A DNA stretch of 64,000 nt from Alentia gelatinosa. Its lineage: Eukaryota > Annelida > Polychaeta > Phyllodocida > Polynoidae. The position numbers and the translations under genes were made by a program. The stretch's first letter is position 1. The number at the start of each line of letters is the position of its first letter. Where the stretch lies: contig OX465580.1 of assembly GCA_950022655.1 (NCBI GenBank), positions 3,891,122-3,955,121 of the forward strand, in the 5' to 3' direction. Positions 19,078 through 34,077 of the stretch are shown one piece after another. The notes under the pieces are model-generated. The model saw only the letters and a list, made by a program, of their open reading frames with translations, was not told the DNA's origin and searched no databases.

Positions 19078-22000
19078 AAAGCGGTGCAGTACCTGAATCA
19101 GGGCACACAGTGCGGTACCTGAATCAGGGCACACAGTGCGGGGTGCAGTACCTGAATCAGGGTACACAGTGCGGGGCGCGGTACCTGAATCAGGGCACAC
19201 AGTGCGGTACCTGAATCAGGGTACACAGTGCGGGGCGCGGTACCTGAATCAGGGTACACAGTGCGGTACCTGAATCAGGGCACACAGTGTGGGGTGCGGT
19301 ACCTGAATCAGGGTACACAGTGCGGGGTGCAGTACCTGAATCAGGGCACACAGTGCAGGGTGCGGTACCTGAATCAGGGCACACAGTGCAGGGTGCGGTA
19401 CCTGAATCAGGGCACACAGTGCGGTACCTGAATCAGGGCACACAGTGCGGGGTGCGGTACCTGAATCAGGGCACACAGTGCGGTACCTGAATCAGGGCAC
19501 ACAGTGCGGTACCTGAATCAGGGTACACAGTGCGGTACCTGAATCAGGGTACACAGTGCGGTACCTGAATCAGGGCACACAGTGCGGTACCTGAATCAGG
19601 GTACACAGTGCGGGGTGCGGTACCTGAATCAGGGCAAACAGTGCGGTACCTGAATCAGGGCAGACAGTGCGGTACCTGAATCAGGGTACACAGTGCGGTA
19701 CCTGAATCAGGGTACACAGTGCGGGGTGCGGTACCTGAATCAGGGTACACAGTGCGGGGTGCGGTACCTGAATCAGGGCACACAGTGCGGTACCTGAATC
19801 AGGGCACACAGTGCGGGGTGCGGTACCTGAATCAGGGCACACAGTGCGGTACCTGAATCAGGGCACACAGTGCGGTACCTGAATCAGGGCACACAGTGCG
19901 GGGTGCGGTACCTGAATCAGGGCACACAGTGCGGTACCTGAATCAGGGTACACAGTGCGGGGTGCGGTACCTGAATCAGGGCACACAGTGCGGTACCTGA
20001 ATCAGGGTACACAGTGCGGGGTGCGGTACCTGAATCAGGGCACACAGTGCGGGGTGCGGTACCTGAATCAGGGTACACAGTGCGGGGTGCGGTACCTGAA
20101 TCAGGGTACACAGTGCGGTACCTGAATCAGGGCACACAGTGCGGTACCTGAATCAGGGCACACAGTGCGGGGTGCGGTACCTGAATCAGGGCACACAGTG
20201 CGGTACCTGAATCAGGGCACACAGTGCGGGGTGCGGTACCTGAATCAGGGTACACAGTGCGGTACCTGAATCAGGGTACACAGTGCAGGGTGCGGTACCT
20301 GAATCAGGGCACACAGTGCGGGGTACGGTACCTGAATCAGGGCACACAGTGCGGTACCTGAATCAGGGCACACAGTGCAGGGTGCGGTACCTGAATCAGG
20401 GCACACAGTGCGGTACCTGAATCAGGGCACACAGTGCGGGGTACGGTACCTGAATCAGGGCACACAGTGCGGTACCTGAATCAGGGCACACAGTGCAGGG
20501 TGCGGTACCTGAATCAGGGCACACAGTGCGGTACCTGAATCAGGGCACACAGTGCGGGGTGAGGTACCTGAATCAGGGCACACAGTGCAGGGTGCGGTAC
20601 CTGAATCAGGGCACACAGTGCGGTACCTGAATCAGGGCACACAGTGCGGTACCTGAATCAGGGTACACAATGCGGTACCTGAATCAGGGTACACAGTGCG
20701 GGGTGCGGTACCTGAATCAGGGTACACAGTGCGGTACCTGAATCAGGGCACACAGTGCGGTACCTGAATCAGGGTACACAGTGCGGTACCTGAATCAGGG
20801 CACACAGTGCGGTACCTGAATCAGGGCACACAGTGCGGTACCTGAATCAGGGAACACAGTGCAGGGTGCAGTACCTGAATCAGGGTACACAGTGCGGGGT
20901 GCGGTACCTGAATCAGGGTACACAGTGCAGGGTGCGGTACCTGAATCAGGGTACACAGTGCGGGGTGCAGTACCTGAATCAGGGCACACAGTGCGGTACC
21001 TGAATCAGGGCACACAGTGCGGGGTGCAGTACCTGAATCAGGGCACACAGTGCAGGGTGCGGTACCTGAATCAGGGTACACAGTGCGGGGTGCAGTACCT
21101 GAATCAGGGCACACAGTGCGGTACCTGAATCAGGGCACACAGTGCGGGGTGCAGTACCTGAATCAGGGAACACAGTGCGGGGTGCAGTACCTGAATCAGG
21201 GTACACAGTGCGGGGTGCGGTACCTGAATCAGGGTACACAGTGCAGGGTGCGGTACCTGAATCAGGGTACACAGTGCGGGGTGCAGTACCTGAATCAGGG
21301 CACACAGTGCGGTACCTGAATCAGGGCACACAGTGCGGGGTGCAGTACCTGAATCAGGGCACACAGTGCAGGGTGCGGTACCTGAATCAGGGTACACAGT
21401 GCGGGGTGCGGTACCTGAATCAGGGCACACAGTTCGGTACCTGAATCAGGGCACACAGTGCGGTACCTGAATCAGGGCACACAATGCGGGGTGCGGTACC
21501 TGAATCAGGGCACACAGTGCGGGGTGCAGTACCTGAATCAGGGCACACAGTGCGGGGTGCGGTACCTGAATCAGGGTACACAGTGCGGGGTGCGGTACCT
21601 GAATCAGGGCACACAGTGCGGGGTGCGGTACCTGAATCAGGGCACACAGTGCGGTACCTGAATCAGGGTACACAGTGCGGGGTGCGGTACCTGAATCAGG
21701 GCACACAGTGTGGGGTGCGGTACCTGAATCAGGGTACACAGTGCGGAGTGCAGTACCTGAATCAGGGCACACAGTGCGGGGTGTGGTACCTGAATCAGGG
21801 CACACAATGCGGGGTGCAGTACCTGAATCAGGGTACACAGTGCGGGGCGCGGTACCTGAATCAGGGTACACAGTGCAGGGTGCGGTACCTGAATCAGGGT
21901 ACACAGTGCGGGGTGTGGTACCTGAATCAGGGCACACAATGCGGGGTGCAGTACCTGAATCAGGGTACACAGTGCGGGGTGCAGTACCTGAATCAGGGCA

Positions 22001-25000
22001 CACAGTGCAGGGTGCGGTACCTGAATCAGGGCACACAGTGCGGGGTGCGGTACCTGAATCAGGGCACACAGTGCGGAGTGCGGTACCTGAATCAGGGCAC
22101 ACAGTGCAGGGTGCGGTACCTGAATCAGGGCACACAGTGCGGGGTGCGGTACCTGAATCAGGGCACACAGTGCGGGGTGCAGTACCTGAATCAGGGTACA
22201 CAGTGCGGGGTACCTGAATCAGGGCACACAGTGCAGGGTGCGGTACCTGAATCAGGGCACACAGTGCGGTATCTGAACCAGGGCACACAGTGCGGGGTGC
22301 GGTACCTGAATCAGGGCACACAGTGCAGGGTGCGGTACCTGAATCAGGGCACACAGTGCGGTATCTGAACCAGGGCACACAGTGCGGGGTGCGGTACCTG
22401 AATCAGGGTACACAGTGCGGGGTGCGGTACCTGAATCAGGGTACACAGTGCGGGGTGCGGTACCTGAATCAGGGTACACAGTGCGGGATGCAGTACCTGA
22501 ATCAGGGTACACAGTGCGGGGTACCTGAATCAGGGTACACAGTGCGGGGTGCGGTACCTGAATCAGGGTACACAGTGCGGTACCTGAATCAGGGCACACA
22601 GTGCGGGGTGCAGTACCTGAATCAGGGCACACAGTGCAGGGTGCGGTACCTGAATCAGGGTACACAGTGCAGTACCTGAATCAGGGCACACAGTGCGGTA
22701 CCTGAATCAGGGCACACAGTGTGGGGCGCGGTACCTGAATCAAGGTACACCGTGCGGGGTGCGGTACCTGAATCAGGGCACACAGTGCGGTACCTGAATC
22801 AGGGCACACAGTGCGGGGTGCGGTACCTGAATCAGGGTACACAGTGCGGGGTACCTGAATCAGGGTACACAGTGCGGGGTGCGGTACCTGAATCAGGGTA
22901 CACAGTGCGGGGTGCGGTACCTGAATCAGGGCACACAGTGCGGTACCTGAATCAGGGCACACAGTGCGGGGTGCAGTACCTGAATCAGGGCACACAGTGC
23001 GGGGTGCGGTACCTGAATCAGGGCACACAGTGCGGGGTGCGGTACCTGAATCAGGGTACACAGTGCGGTACCTGAATCGGGGCACACAGTGCGGGGTGCA
23101 GTACCTGAATCAGGGCACACAGTGCGGGGTGCGGTACCTGAATCAGGGTACACAGTGCGGTACCTGAATCAGGGCACACAGTGCGGGGTGCAGTACCTGA
23201 ATCAGGGCACACAGTGCGGGGTGCGGTACCTGAATCAGGGCACACAGTGCGGTACCTGAATCAGGGCACACAGTGCGGTACCTGAATCAGGGCACACAGT
23301 GCGGGGTGCGGTACCTGAATCAGGGTACACAGTGCGGTACCTGAATCAGGGTACACAGTGCGGGGTGCGGTACCTGAATCAGGGTACACAGTGCGGTACC
23401 TGAATCAGGGCACACAGTGCGGGGTGCGGTACCTGAATCAGGGCACACAGTGCGGGGTGCAGTACCTGAATCAGGGCACACAGTGCGGTACCTGAATCAG
23501 GGCACACAGTGCAGGGTGCGGTACCTGAATCAGGGTACACAGTGCGGTACCTGAATCAGGGCACACAGTGCGGGGTGCGGTACCTGAATCAGGGCACACA
23601 GTGCGGGGTGCGGTACCTGAATCAGGGTACACAGTGCGGAGTGCAGTACCTGAATCAGGGCACACAGTGCGGGGTGTGGTACCTGAATCAGGGCACACAA
23701 TGCGGGGTGCAGTACCTGAATCAGGGTACACAGTGCGGGGCGCGGTACCTGAATCAGGGTACACAGTGCAGGGTGCGGTACCTGAATCAGGGTACACAGT
23801 GCGGGGTGTGGTACCTGAATCAGGGCACACAATGCGGGGTGCAGTACCTGAATCAGGGTACACAGTGCGGGGTGCAGTACCTGAATCAGGGCACACAGTG
23901 CAGGGTGCGGTACCTGAATCAGGGCACACAGTGCGGGGTGCGGTACCTGAATCAGGGCACACAGTGCGGAGTGCAGTACCTGAATCAGGGCACACAGTGC
24001 AGGGTGCGGTACCTGAATCAGGGCACACAGTGCGGGGTGCGGTACCTGAATCAGGGCACACAGTGCGGTACCTGAATCAGGGCACACAGTGCGGAGTGCG
24101 GTACCTGAATCAGGGCACACAGTGCGGAGTGCGGTACCTGAATCAAGGCACACAGTGCAGGGTGCGGTACCTGAATCAGGGCACACAGTGCAGGGTGCGG
24201 TACCTGAATCAGGGCACACAGTGCGGTACCTGAATCAGGGTACACAGTGCGGTACCTGAATCAGGGTACACAGTGCGGGGTGCGATACCTGAATCAAGGT
24301 ACACAGTGCGGTACCTGAATCAGGGTACACAGTGCAGGGTGCGGTACCTGAATCAGGGTACACAGTGCGGGGTGCGGTACCTGAATCAGGGTACACAGTG
24401 CGGGGTGTGGTACCTGAATCAGGGTAGACAGTGCGGTACCTGAATCAGGGTACACAGTGCGGGGTGTGGTACCTGAATCAGGGTACACAGTGCGGGGTGC
24501 GGTACCTGAATCAGGGTACACAGTGCGGTACCTGAATCAGGGCACACAGTGCGGGGTGCGGTACCTGAATCAGGGCACACAGTGCGGGGTGCGGTACCTG
24601 AATCAGGGCACACAGTGCGGGGTACCTGAATCAGGGTACACAGTGCGGTACCTGAATCAGGGTACACAGTGCGGGGTGCAGTACCTGAATCTGGGTACAC
24701 AGTGCGGAGTGCAGTACCTGCATCAGGGTACACAGTGCGGTACCTGAATCAGGGTACACAGTGCGGGGTGCGGTACCTGAATCAGGGTACACAGTGCGGG
24801 GTGCGGTACCTGAATCAGGGTACACAGTGCGGAGTGCAGTACCTGCATCAGGGTACACAGTGCGGTACCTGAATCAGGGTACACAGTGCGGTACCTGAAT
24901 CAGGGTACACAGTGCGGGGTGCAGTACCTGAATCAGGGTACACAGTGCGGGGTGCGGTACCTGAATCAGGGTACACAGTGCGGGGTGCGGTACCTGAATC

Positions 25001-28000
25001 AGGGTACACAGTGCGGGGTGCGGTACCTGAATCAGGGTACACAGTGCGGGGTGCGGTACCTGAATCAGGGTACACAGTGCGGTACCTGAATCAGGGCACA
25101 CAGTGCGGTACCTGAATCAGGGTACACAGTGCGGGGTGTGGTACCTGAATCAAGGCACACAGTGCGGTACCTGAATCAGGGTACACAGTGCGGTACCTGA
25201 ATCAGGGCACACAGTGCGGTACCTGAATCAGGGTACACAGTGCGGAGTGCGGTACCTGAATCAAGGCACACAGTGCGGTACCTGAATCAGGGTACACAGT
25301 GCGGTACCTGAATCAGGGTACACATTGCGGTACCTGAATCAGGGTACACAGTGCGGGGTGTGGTACCTGAATCAGGGTACACAGTGCGGGGTGCGGTACC
25401 TGAATCAGGGTACACAGTGCGGGGTGCGGTACCTGAATCAGGGTACACGGTGCGGGGTGCGGTACCTGAATCAGGGTAGACAGTGCGGTACCTGAATCAG
25501 GGTACACAGTGCGGGGTGTGGTACCTGAATCAGGGCACACAGTGCGGGGTGCGGTACCTGAATCAGGGCACACAGTGCGGTACCTGAATCAGGGCACACA
25601 GTGCGGGGTGCGGTACCTGAATCAGGGCACACAGTGCGGTACCTGAATCAGGACACACAGTGCGGTACCTGAATCAGGGCACACAGTGCGGGGTGCATTA
25701 CCTGAATCAGGGCACACAGTGCGGGGTGCAGTACCTGAATCAGGGTACACAGTGCGGTACCTGAATCAGGGTACACAGTGCGGGGTGCAGTACCTGAATC
25801 AGGGTACACAGTGCGGTACCTGAATCAGGGCACACAGTGCGGTACCTGAATCAGGGTACACAGTGCGGTACCTGAATCAGGGCACACACGGGGGGTGCAG
25901 TACCTGAATCAGGGTACACAGTGCGGTACCTGAATCAGGGTACACAGTGCGGTACCTGAATCAGGGCACACACGGGGGGTGCAGTACCTGAATCAGGGTA
26001 CACAGTGCGGGGTGCGGTACCTGAATCAGGGCACACAGTGCGGGGTGCGGTACCTGAATCAGGGCACACAGTGCAGGGTGCTGTACCTGAATCAGGGCAC
26101 ACAGTGCGGGGTGCGGTACCTGAATCAGGGCACACAATGCGGGGTACAGTACCTGAATCAGGGTACACAGTGCGGTACCTGAATCAGGGCACACAGTGCG
26201 GTAACTGAATCAGGGTACACAGTGCGGGGTGCGGTACCTGAATCAGGGCACACAGTGCGGTACCTTAATCAGGGTACACAGTGCAGGGTGCGGTACCTGA
26301 ATCAGGGTACACAGTGCGGGGTGCAGTACCTGAATCAGGGCACACAGTGCGGGGTGCAGTACCTGAATCAGGGCACACAGTGCGGGGTGCGGTACCTGAA
26401 TCAGGGCACACAGTGCGGGGTGCGGTACCTGAATCAGGGTACACAGTGCGGGGTGCGGTACCTGAATCAGGGTACACAGTGCGGTACCTGAATCAGGGCA
26501 CACAGTGCGGGGTGCGGTACCTGAATCAGGGTACACAGTGCGGGGTGAGGTACCTGAATCAGGGCACACAGTGCGGGGTGAGGTACCTGAATCAGGGCAC
26601 ACAGTGCGGGGTGCAGTACCTGAATCAGGGCACACACGGGGGGTGCGGTACCTGAATCAGGGCACACAGTGCGGGGTGCAGTACCTGAATCAGGGCACAC
26701 AGTGCGGGGTGCAGTACCTGAATCAGGGCACACAGTGCGGGGTGCGGTACCTGAATCAGGGCACACAGTGCGGGGTGCGGTACCTGAATCAGGGTACACA
26801 GTGCGGTACCTGAATCAGGGCACACAGTGCGGTACCTGAATCAGGGCACACAGTGCGGGGTGCGGTACCTGAATCAGGGTACACAGTGCGGGGTGCAGTA
26901 CCTGAATCAGGGCACACAGTGCGGGATGCAGTACCTGAATCAGGGCACACAGTGCGGGGTGCGGTACCTGAATCAGGGTACACAGTGCGGGGTGCGGTAC
27001 CTGAATCAGGGCACACCGTGCGGGGTGCGGTACCTGAATCAGGGCACACAGTGCGGGGTGCAGTACCTGAATCAGGGCACACAGTGCGGGGTGCGGTACC
27101 TGAATCAGGGTACACAGTGCGGTACCTGAATCAGGGCACACAGTGCGGGGTGCGGTACCTGAATCAGGGTACACAGTGCGGGGTGAGGTACCTGAATCAG
27201 GGCACACAGTGCGGGGTGAGGTACCTGAATCAGGGTACACAGTGCGGGGTGAGGTACCTGAATCAGGGCACACAGTGCGGGGTGCAGTACCTGAATCAGG
27301 GCACACAGTGCGGGGTGCAGTACCTGAATCAGGGTACACAGTGCGGGGTGCAGTACCTGAATCAGGGTACACAGTGCGGTACCTGAATCAGGGCACACAG
27401 TGCGGGGTGCGGTACCTCAATCAGGGCACACAGTGCGGTACCTGAATCAGGGCACACAGTGCGGTACCTGAATCAGGGTACACAGTGCGGTACCTGAATC
27501 AGGGTACACAGTGCGGGATGCAGTACCTGAATCAGGGTACACAGTGCGGGGTGCGGTACCTGAATCAGGGTAGACAGTGCAGGGTGCGGTACCTGAATCA
27601 GGGCACACAGTGCGGGGTGCAGTACCTGAATCAGGGTACACAGTGCGGGGTGCGGTACCTGAATCAGAGTACACAGTGCGGTACCTGAATCAGGGTACAC
27701 AGTGCGGGGTGCAGTACCTGAATCAGGGCACACAGTGCGGGGTGCAGTACCTGAATCAGGGCACACAGTGCGGTACCTGAATCAGGGCACACAGTGCGGG
27801 GTGCAGTACCTGAATCAGGGCACACAGTGCGGTACCTGAATCAGGGTACACAGTGCGGTACCTGAATCAGGGTACACAGTGCGGGATGCAGTACCTGAAT
27901 CAGGGTACACAGTGCGGGGTGCGGTACCTGAATCAGGGTAGACAGTGCAGGGTGCGGTACCTGAATCAGGGCACACAGTGCGGGGTGCAGTACCTGAATC

Positions 28001-30946
28001 AGGGTACACAGTGCGGGGTGCGGTACCTGAATCAGAGTACACAGTGCGGTACCTGAATCAGGGTACACAGTGCGGGGTGCAGTACCTGAATCAGGGCACA
28101 CAGTGCGGGGTGCAGTACCTGAATCAGGGCACACAGTGCGGGGTGCGGTACCTGAATCAGGGCACACAGTGCGGGGTGCGGTACCTGAATCAGGGTACAC
28201 AGTGCGGTACCTGAATCAGGGCACACACGGGGGGTGCGGTACCTGAATCAGGGCACACAGTGCGGGGTGCAGTACCTGAATCAGGGCACACAGTGCGGGG
28301 TGCAGTACCTGAATCAGGGCACACAGTGCGGTACCTGAATCAGGGCACACAGTGCGGGGTGCGGTACCTGAATCAGGGTACACAGTGCGGGGTGCAGTAC
28401 CTGAATCAGGGCACACAGTGCGGGATGCAGTACCTGAATCAGGGCACACAGTGCGGGGTGCGGTACCTGAATCAGGGTACACAGTGCGGGGTGCGGTACC
28501 TGAATCAGGGCACACCGTGCGGGGTGCGGTACCTGAATCAGGGCACACAGTGCGGGGTGCAGTACCTGAATCAGGGCACACAGTGCGGGGTGCGGTACCT
28601 GAATCAGGGTACACAGTGCGGTACCTGAATCAGGGCACACAGTGCGGGGTGCGGTACCTGAATCAGGGTACACAGTGCGGGGTGAGGTACCTGAATCAGG
28701 GCACACAGTGCGGGGTGAGGTACCTGAATCAGGGTACACAGTGCGGGGTGAGGTACCTGAATCAGGGCACACAGTGCGGGGTGCAGTACCTGAATCAGGG
28801 CACACAGTGCGGGGTGCAGTACCTGAATCAGGGTACACAGTGCGGGGTGCAGTACCTGAATCAGGGTACACAGTGCGGTACCTGAATCAGGGCACACAGT
28901 GCGGGGTGCGGTACCTCAATCAGGGCACACAGTGCGGTACCTGAATCAGGGCACACAGTGCGGTACCTGAATCAGGGTACACAGTGCGGTACCTGAATCA
29001 GGGTACACAGTGCGGGATGCAGTACCTGAATCAGGGTACACAGTGCGGGGTGCGGTACCTGAATCAGGGTAGACAGTGCAGGGTGCGGTACCTGAATCAG
29101 GGCACACAGTTCGGTACCTGAATCAGGGCACACAGTGCGGGGTGCGGTACCTGAATCAGGGTACACAGTGCGGTACCTGAATCAGGGCACACAGTGCGGG
29201 GTGCGGTACCTGAATCAGGGTACACAGTGCGGGGTGCGGTACCTGAATCAGGGTACACAGTGCGGTACCTGAATCAGGGTACACAGTGCGGGGTGCGGTA
29301 CCTGAATCAGGGCACACAGTGCGGGGTGCAGTACCTGAATCAGGGTACACAGTGCGGGGTGCGGTACCTGAATCAGAGTACACAGTGCGGTACCTGAATC
29401 AGGGTACACAGTGCGGGGTGCAGTACCTGAATCAGGGCACACAGTGCGGGGTGCAGTACCTGAATCAGGGCACACAGTGCGGTACCTGAATCAGGGCACA
29501 CAGTGCGGGGTGCAGTACCTGAATCAGGGCACACAGTGCGGTACCTGAATCAGGGTACACAGTGCGGTACCTCAATCAGGGTACACAGTGTGGGGTGCAG
29601 TACCTGAATCAGGGCACACAGTGCAGGGTGCGGTACCTGAATCAGGGTACACAGTGCGGGGCGCGGTACCTGAATCAGGGTACACAGTGCGGGGTACCTG
29701 ACTCAGGGTACACAGTGCGGGGTGCGGTACCTGAATCAGGGTACACAGTGCAGGGTGCGGTACCTGAATCAGGGCACACAGTGGGGGGTGCGGTACCTGA
29801 ATCAGGGTACACAGTGCGGGGTGCGGTACCTGAATCAGGGTACACAGTGCGGGGTGCGGTACCTGAATCAGGGTACACAGTGCGGTACCTGAATCAGGGC
29901 ACACAGTGCGGGGTGCAGTACCTGAATCAGGGTACACAGTGCGGTACCTGAATCAGGGCACACAGTGCAGGGTGCGGTACCTGAATCAGGGCACACAGTG
30001 CGGGGTGCAGTACCTGAATCAGGGTACACAGTGGGGGGTGCGGTACCTGAATCAGGGCACACAGTGCGGGGTGCGGTACCTGAATCAGGGCACACAGTGC
30101 GGGGTGCAGTACCTGAATCAGGGCACACAGTGCGGGGTGCGGTACCTGAATCAGGGCACACAGTGCGGGGTGCAGTACCTGAATCAGGGTACACAGTGCG
30201 GGGTGCGGTACCTGAATCAGGGCACACAGTGCGGGGTGCAGTACCTGAATCAGGGTACACAGTGCGGTACCTGAATCAGGGTACACAGTGCGGGGTGCGG
30301 TACCTGAATCAGGGCACACAGTGCAGTACCTGAATCAGGGTACACAGTGCGGTACCTGAATCAGGGTACACAGTGCGGGGTGCGGTACCTGAATCAGGGT
30401 ACACAGTGCGGGGTGCGGTACCTGAATCAGGGCACACAGTGCGGTACCTGAATCAGGGCACACAGTGCAGGGTGCGGTACCTGAATCAGGGCACACAGTG
30501 CAGTACCTGAATCAGGGTACACAGTGCGGGGTGCAGTACCTCAATCAGGGCACACAGTGCGGGGTACCTGAATCAGGGTACACAGTGCGGTACCTGAATC
30601 AGGGTACACAGTGCGGGGTGCAGTACCTGAATCAGGGCACACAGTGCGGGGTGCAGTACCTGAATCAGGGCACACAGTGCGGGGTGCGGTACCTGAATCA
30701 GGGCACACAGTGCGGGGTGCGGTACCTGAATCAGGGTACACAGTGCGGGGTGCGGTACCTGAATCAGGGTACACAGTGCGGTACCTGAATCAGGGTACAC
30801 AGTGCGGGGTGCCTGAATCAGGGTACACAGTGCGGGGTGCGGTACCTGAATCAGGGTACACAGTGCGGGGCGTGGTACCTGAATCAGGGTACACAATGTA
30901 GGGTGCAGTACCTGAATCAGGGTACACAGTGCGGGGCGCGGGAGAA
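19078..30946 (+). repeat. 11.9-kb satellite of mixed 26- and 33-bp units
   Basis: The basic unit is GGTACCTGAATCAGGG followed by YACACAGTGC (26 bp). A 33-bp form adds GGGGTGC. The two are interleaved irregularly, giving roughly 380-400 units with no foreign insertion. Variants include CAGTACC for CGGTACC and a CGGGGGG form lacking AGTG. Most units carry GGTACC. Long segments are duplicated with near identity: offset 316 (about 20840 and 21156), 1893 (about 21675 and 23568), 368 (about 27447 and 27815) and 1499 (26815-27590 and 28314-29089). Long open frames on both strands follow from the 33-bp period. Confidence 0.97.
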
Positions 30947-30988
30947 GGACACATTTAGGTGCTCTTCTCGGTGAGGGTCTGTGCCGTC

Positions 30989-31140
30989 TTAAGCCTACAA
31001 GACACCGACCCGACCGCTGTACCCGATTCTACCTTTGCCTGACGGATCCGTCGGGTCTGTGCCAATCTGCATCAATCGGGTCGGTGTACGCACTTCACCG
31101 ACTCGATTTTATCTAGTCCGATTTAGAAGTTCCTTATACC
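30989..31140. mobile_element. Family M element, left part
   Basis: TTAA, GCCTACAAGACACCGACCC and CCGCTGTACCCGATTC match the left end of the intact copy at 35603-35863, including CTGCATCAATCGGGTCG. The right terminal repeat is not recognisable. This fragment begins only 40 bp beyond the satellite. Confidence 0.65.
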
Positions 31141-31914
31141 GATATGTAGGGGAGACAGAGGCGATTATAAACCTTAAAACCGTTTCCCGATATCTTAATT
31201 GGATCCGAAGTTATTAAACTTTGAATTAATTTCTATGATTCCACACCAGCGGCCCGTTGCTCACCCCGGCTCGGCTCCCAGCGGCTCTCTTTGATCTTAA
31301 CCCGGGTAATTTACTAGGTTATAAAAGGAGGAGGTGTCGTCGGGAAGAGTCTACATGTCGGTGTCTTAGAGGTATTAGACACCGAAATTTTATTCCCGAC
31401 TCTCACCGAGCCGATGGTCGGGATGAATCAGGTTTATGACCCCTATAGCGATAGATTAATCGCATTCAATCGCAGAGAAAATCTAGGGTATGCCCCACTG
31501 ATGCGATGGAATCATCGCATCACTTCTGGCATCACCTATGCATAATAAGCCTAGGTATAGAACTTAATATCTAATATTTATGAGGTACTCACATCTAATC
31601 ATAATCATATCACTTCTCAACCTCACGTTTTACAAGGTATCAGAACAAGACCTAGGCTACAGGCACAGCCTGCTGTTTTCACAGCTTTCACACCTCCCGA
31701 AACCTTGCATCCACATGAATGCTGTCAGGTATGGCAGTTATTGACTGGACTACATGGGTTCAATGCAGTTTAAACAGTTTTTATAGAAATATAAAAGGGA
31801 GTACTTTGTAGCGATGCGACGAATCCATCGCAAATCATGAACATTTCAAGATGTGCAATGCGATGAATCAATCATCTATATAGTGATTGTTACCCAAACC
31901 CTAAGGCCCGGCGT
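31141..31914. other. Intergenic, nothing coding
   Basis: Contains scattered GCGATG/CATCGC words (31495-31530, 31810-31870) that look like remnants of a small inverted-repeat element. No gene. Confidence 0.35.
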
Positions 31915-31965
31915 CCACCTACTACGATAGAATCGTGGACCTCGTGGTAGGTGGGGGTCCCCTCT
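31915..31965. mobile_element. Family H terminal fragment
   Basis: GGCCCGGCGTCCACCTACTA and CGATAGAATCGTGGACCTC match the left end of the PIF/Harbinger-like element at 33613-33888; the rest is missing. Confidence 0.55.
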
Positions 31966-32038
31966 TAGGCAGGTAGATGGCTGGATGGATGCGGAGTACA
32001 TGAGTCCTCTCCTCTATACAGTCTACCATCTCTGTATA

Positions 32039-32555
32039 GGCCCGTTTCCACTGGCTGATTTCCCGTCACCGATCTACAGTCAGGAACCACCGACAAACTT
32101 TTGGCACTGCTTACCCAAAATCGATCAATGGAAACGACCCAGCTCGTGAAATGACCCACGACTTTTTCTGCTTAGATTATGCAATGTGGCACCACCCACT
32201 ACTTAGTGATAGCTTGGTCACTGAATGAAATCTACTACCCTCACCGCCTTTTCGATACCGACGCACAATAAGTGGCACCACCGAAAGACTTTCTGGGTAA
32301 CTCAATAAATATCCGCCGTTTTCGTCGGCCAAAGGAAAGTGCCTTTAAAGGGCTAATGGTTGGGTCAACACCCCTTTAAGCAGGTATTTGGAGTCCTCTA
32401 CCAGACAAAAGACCCGTTTCCATTGGCCGACGAAAACGAGGTAGATTTTTTTAGTACTCCTAAGAGTCCATTTCCATTGGCCGTCACCGATCTACAGTCA
32501 GGCACCACCTATCGACCTTCACCACTACTGACACTAAATGGAAATAGGCTATATA
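32039..32555. mobile_element. Two adjacent family A elements
   Basis: The first copy (32039-32344) runs from GGCCCGTTTCCACTGGCTGA to TCGTCGGCCAAAGGAAAG. A second, partial copy (about 32408-32555) starts CCCGTTTCCATTGGCCGACG and holds CACCGATCTACAGTCAGG. Confidence 0.7.
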
Positions 32556-32559
32556 TAAT

Positions 32560-33585
<1,026 letters not shown>

Positions 33586-33612
33586 ACATGCCACTTGCGC
33601 GTGGATGATTAA

Positions 33613-33888
33613 GGCCCGGCATCCACCTACTACGATAGAATCGTAGACCTCCCGATATGGCACCCATACATAATGTCAAAATCGGTGCCATATCGGGAAG
33701 GTGCAAAATCGTAGACATATGTCTAGACATGACAATCCACCACGTATTGTATTGGGTTTTTATCGGTGTCTAATCGCAGAAACGTGGTCAACTGCCCCGT
33801 TATTAGGTAACCTTCCGACGTGATTTTGATTTTGTATGTGCATCGTAGACCATATCGGGGCCATATCGTAGTAGGTGGACGCCGGGCC
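33613..33888. mobile_element. Family H PIF/Harbinger-like MITE, complete
   Basis: The ends GGCCCGGCATCCACCTACTA and TAGTAGGTGGACGCCGGGCC are inverted repeats of more than 20 bp. The flanks are TAA on the left and TTA on the right, so one base differs from a clean duplication. Internally identical in layout to 44494-44775. No transposase. Confidence 0.75.
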
Positions 33889-33961
33889 TTACTGTGTTAA
33901 TTTGTTTTTATTTTTTTTAATCAGTTTTGAACCTACCGATAGATGAATTGTCTACATTAAA

Positions 33962-34077
33962 GGGGGGGCGTCCACCAACCACGACAAGGCTACGACAAGG
34001 CTTCCAATCGTAGGTCAATCGTGGGCCTTGTCGGAAAGCCCTTGTCGCAGCCTTGTCGTGGTTGGTGGTCGCCCCCT
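33962..34077. mobile_element. Family F deletion derivative
   Basis: It has GGGGGGCGTCCACCAACCAC at the left, its complement at the right and only 116 bp in all. It keeps CTTCCAATCGTAGG and GTGGGCCTTGTCGG from the right half of the longer copy at 7631-8063. Confidence 0.8.

Noticed and set aside
21446..22378. Open frames of 180-310 codons on both strands within the 19-31 kb satellite
   Set aside because: The 33-bp unit is a multiple of three and lacks stops in several frames, so long frames appear on both strands at once. The translated sequences are pure repeats that break whenever a 26-bp unit occurs.
19078..30946. CACAGTG in nearly every satellite unit, identical to the V(D)J recombination heptamer
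   Set aside because: No nonamer (ACAAAAACC-like) lies at 12 or 23 bp from it and no antigen-receptor segments are present. A 7-base match copied by tandem amplification is most likely chance.
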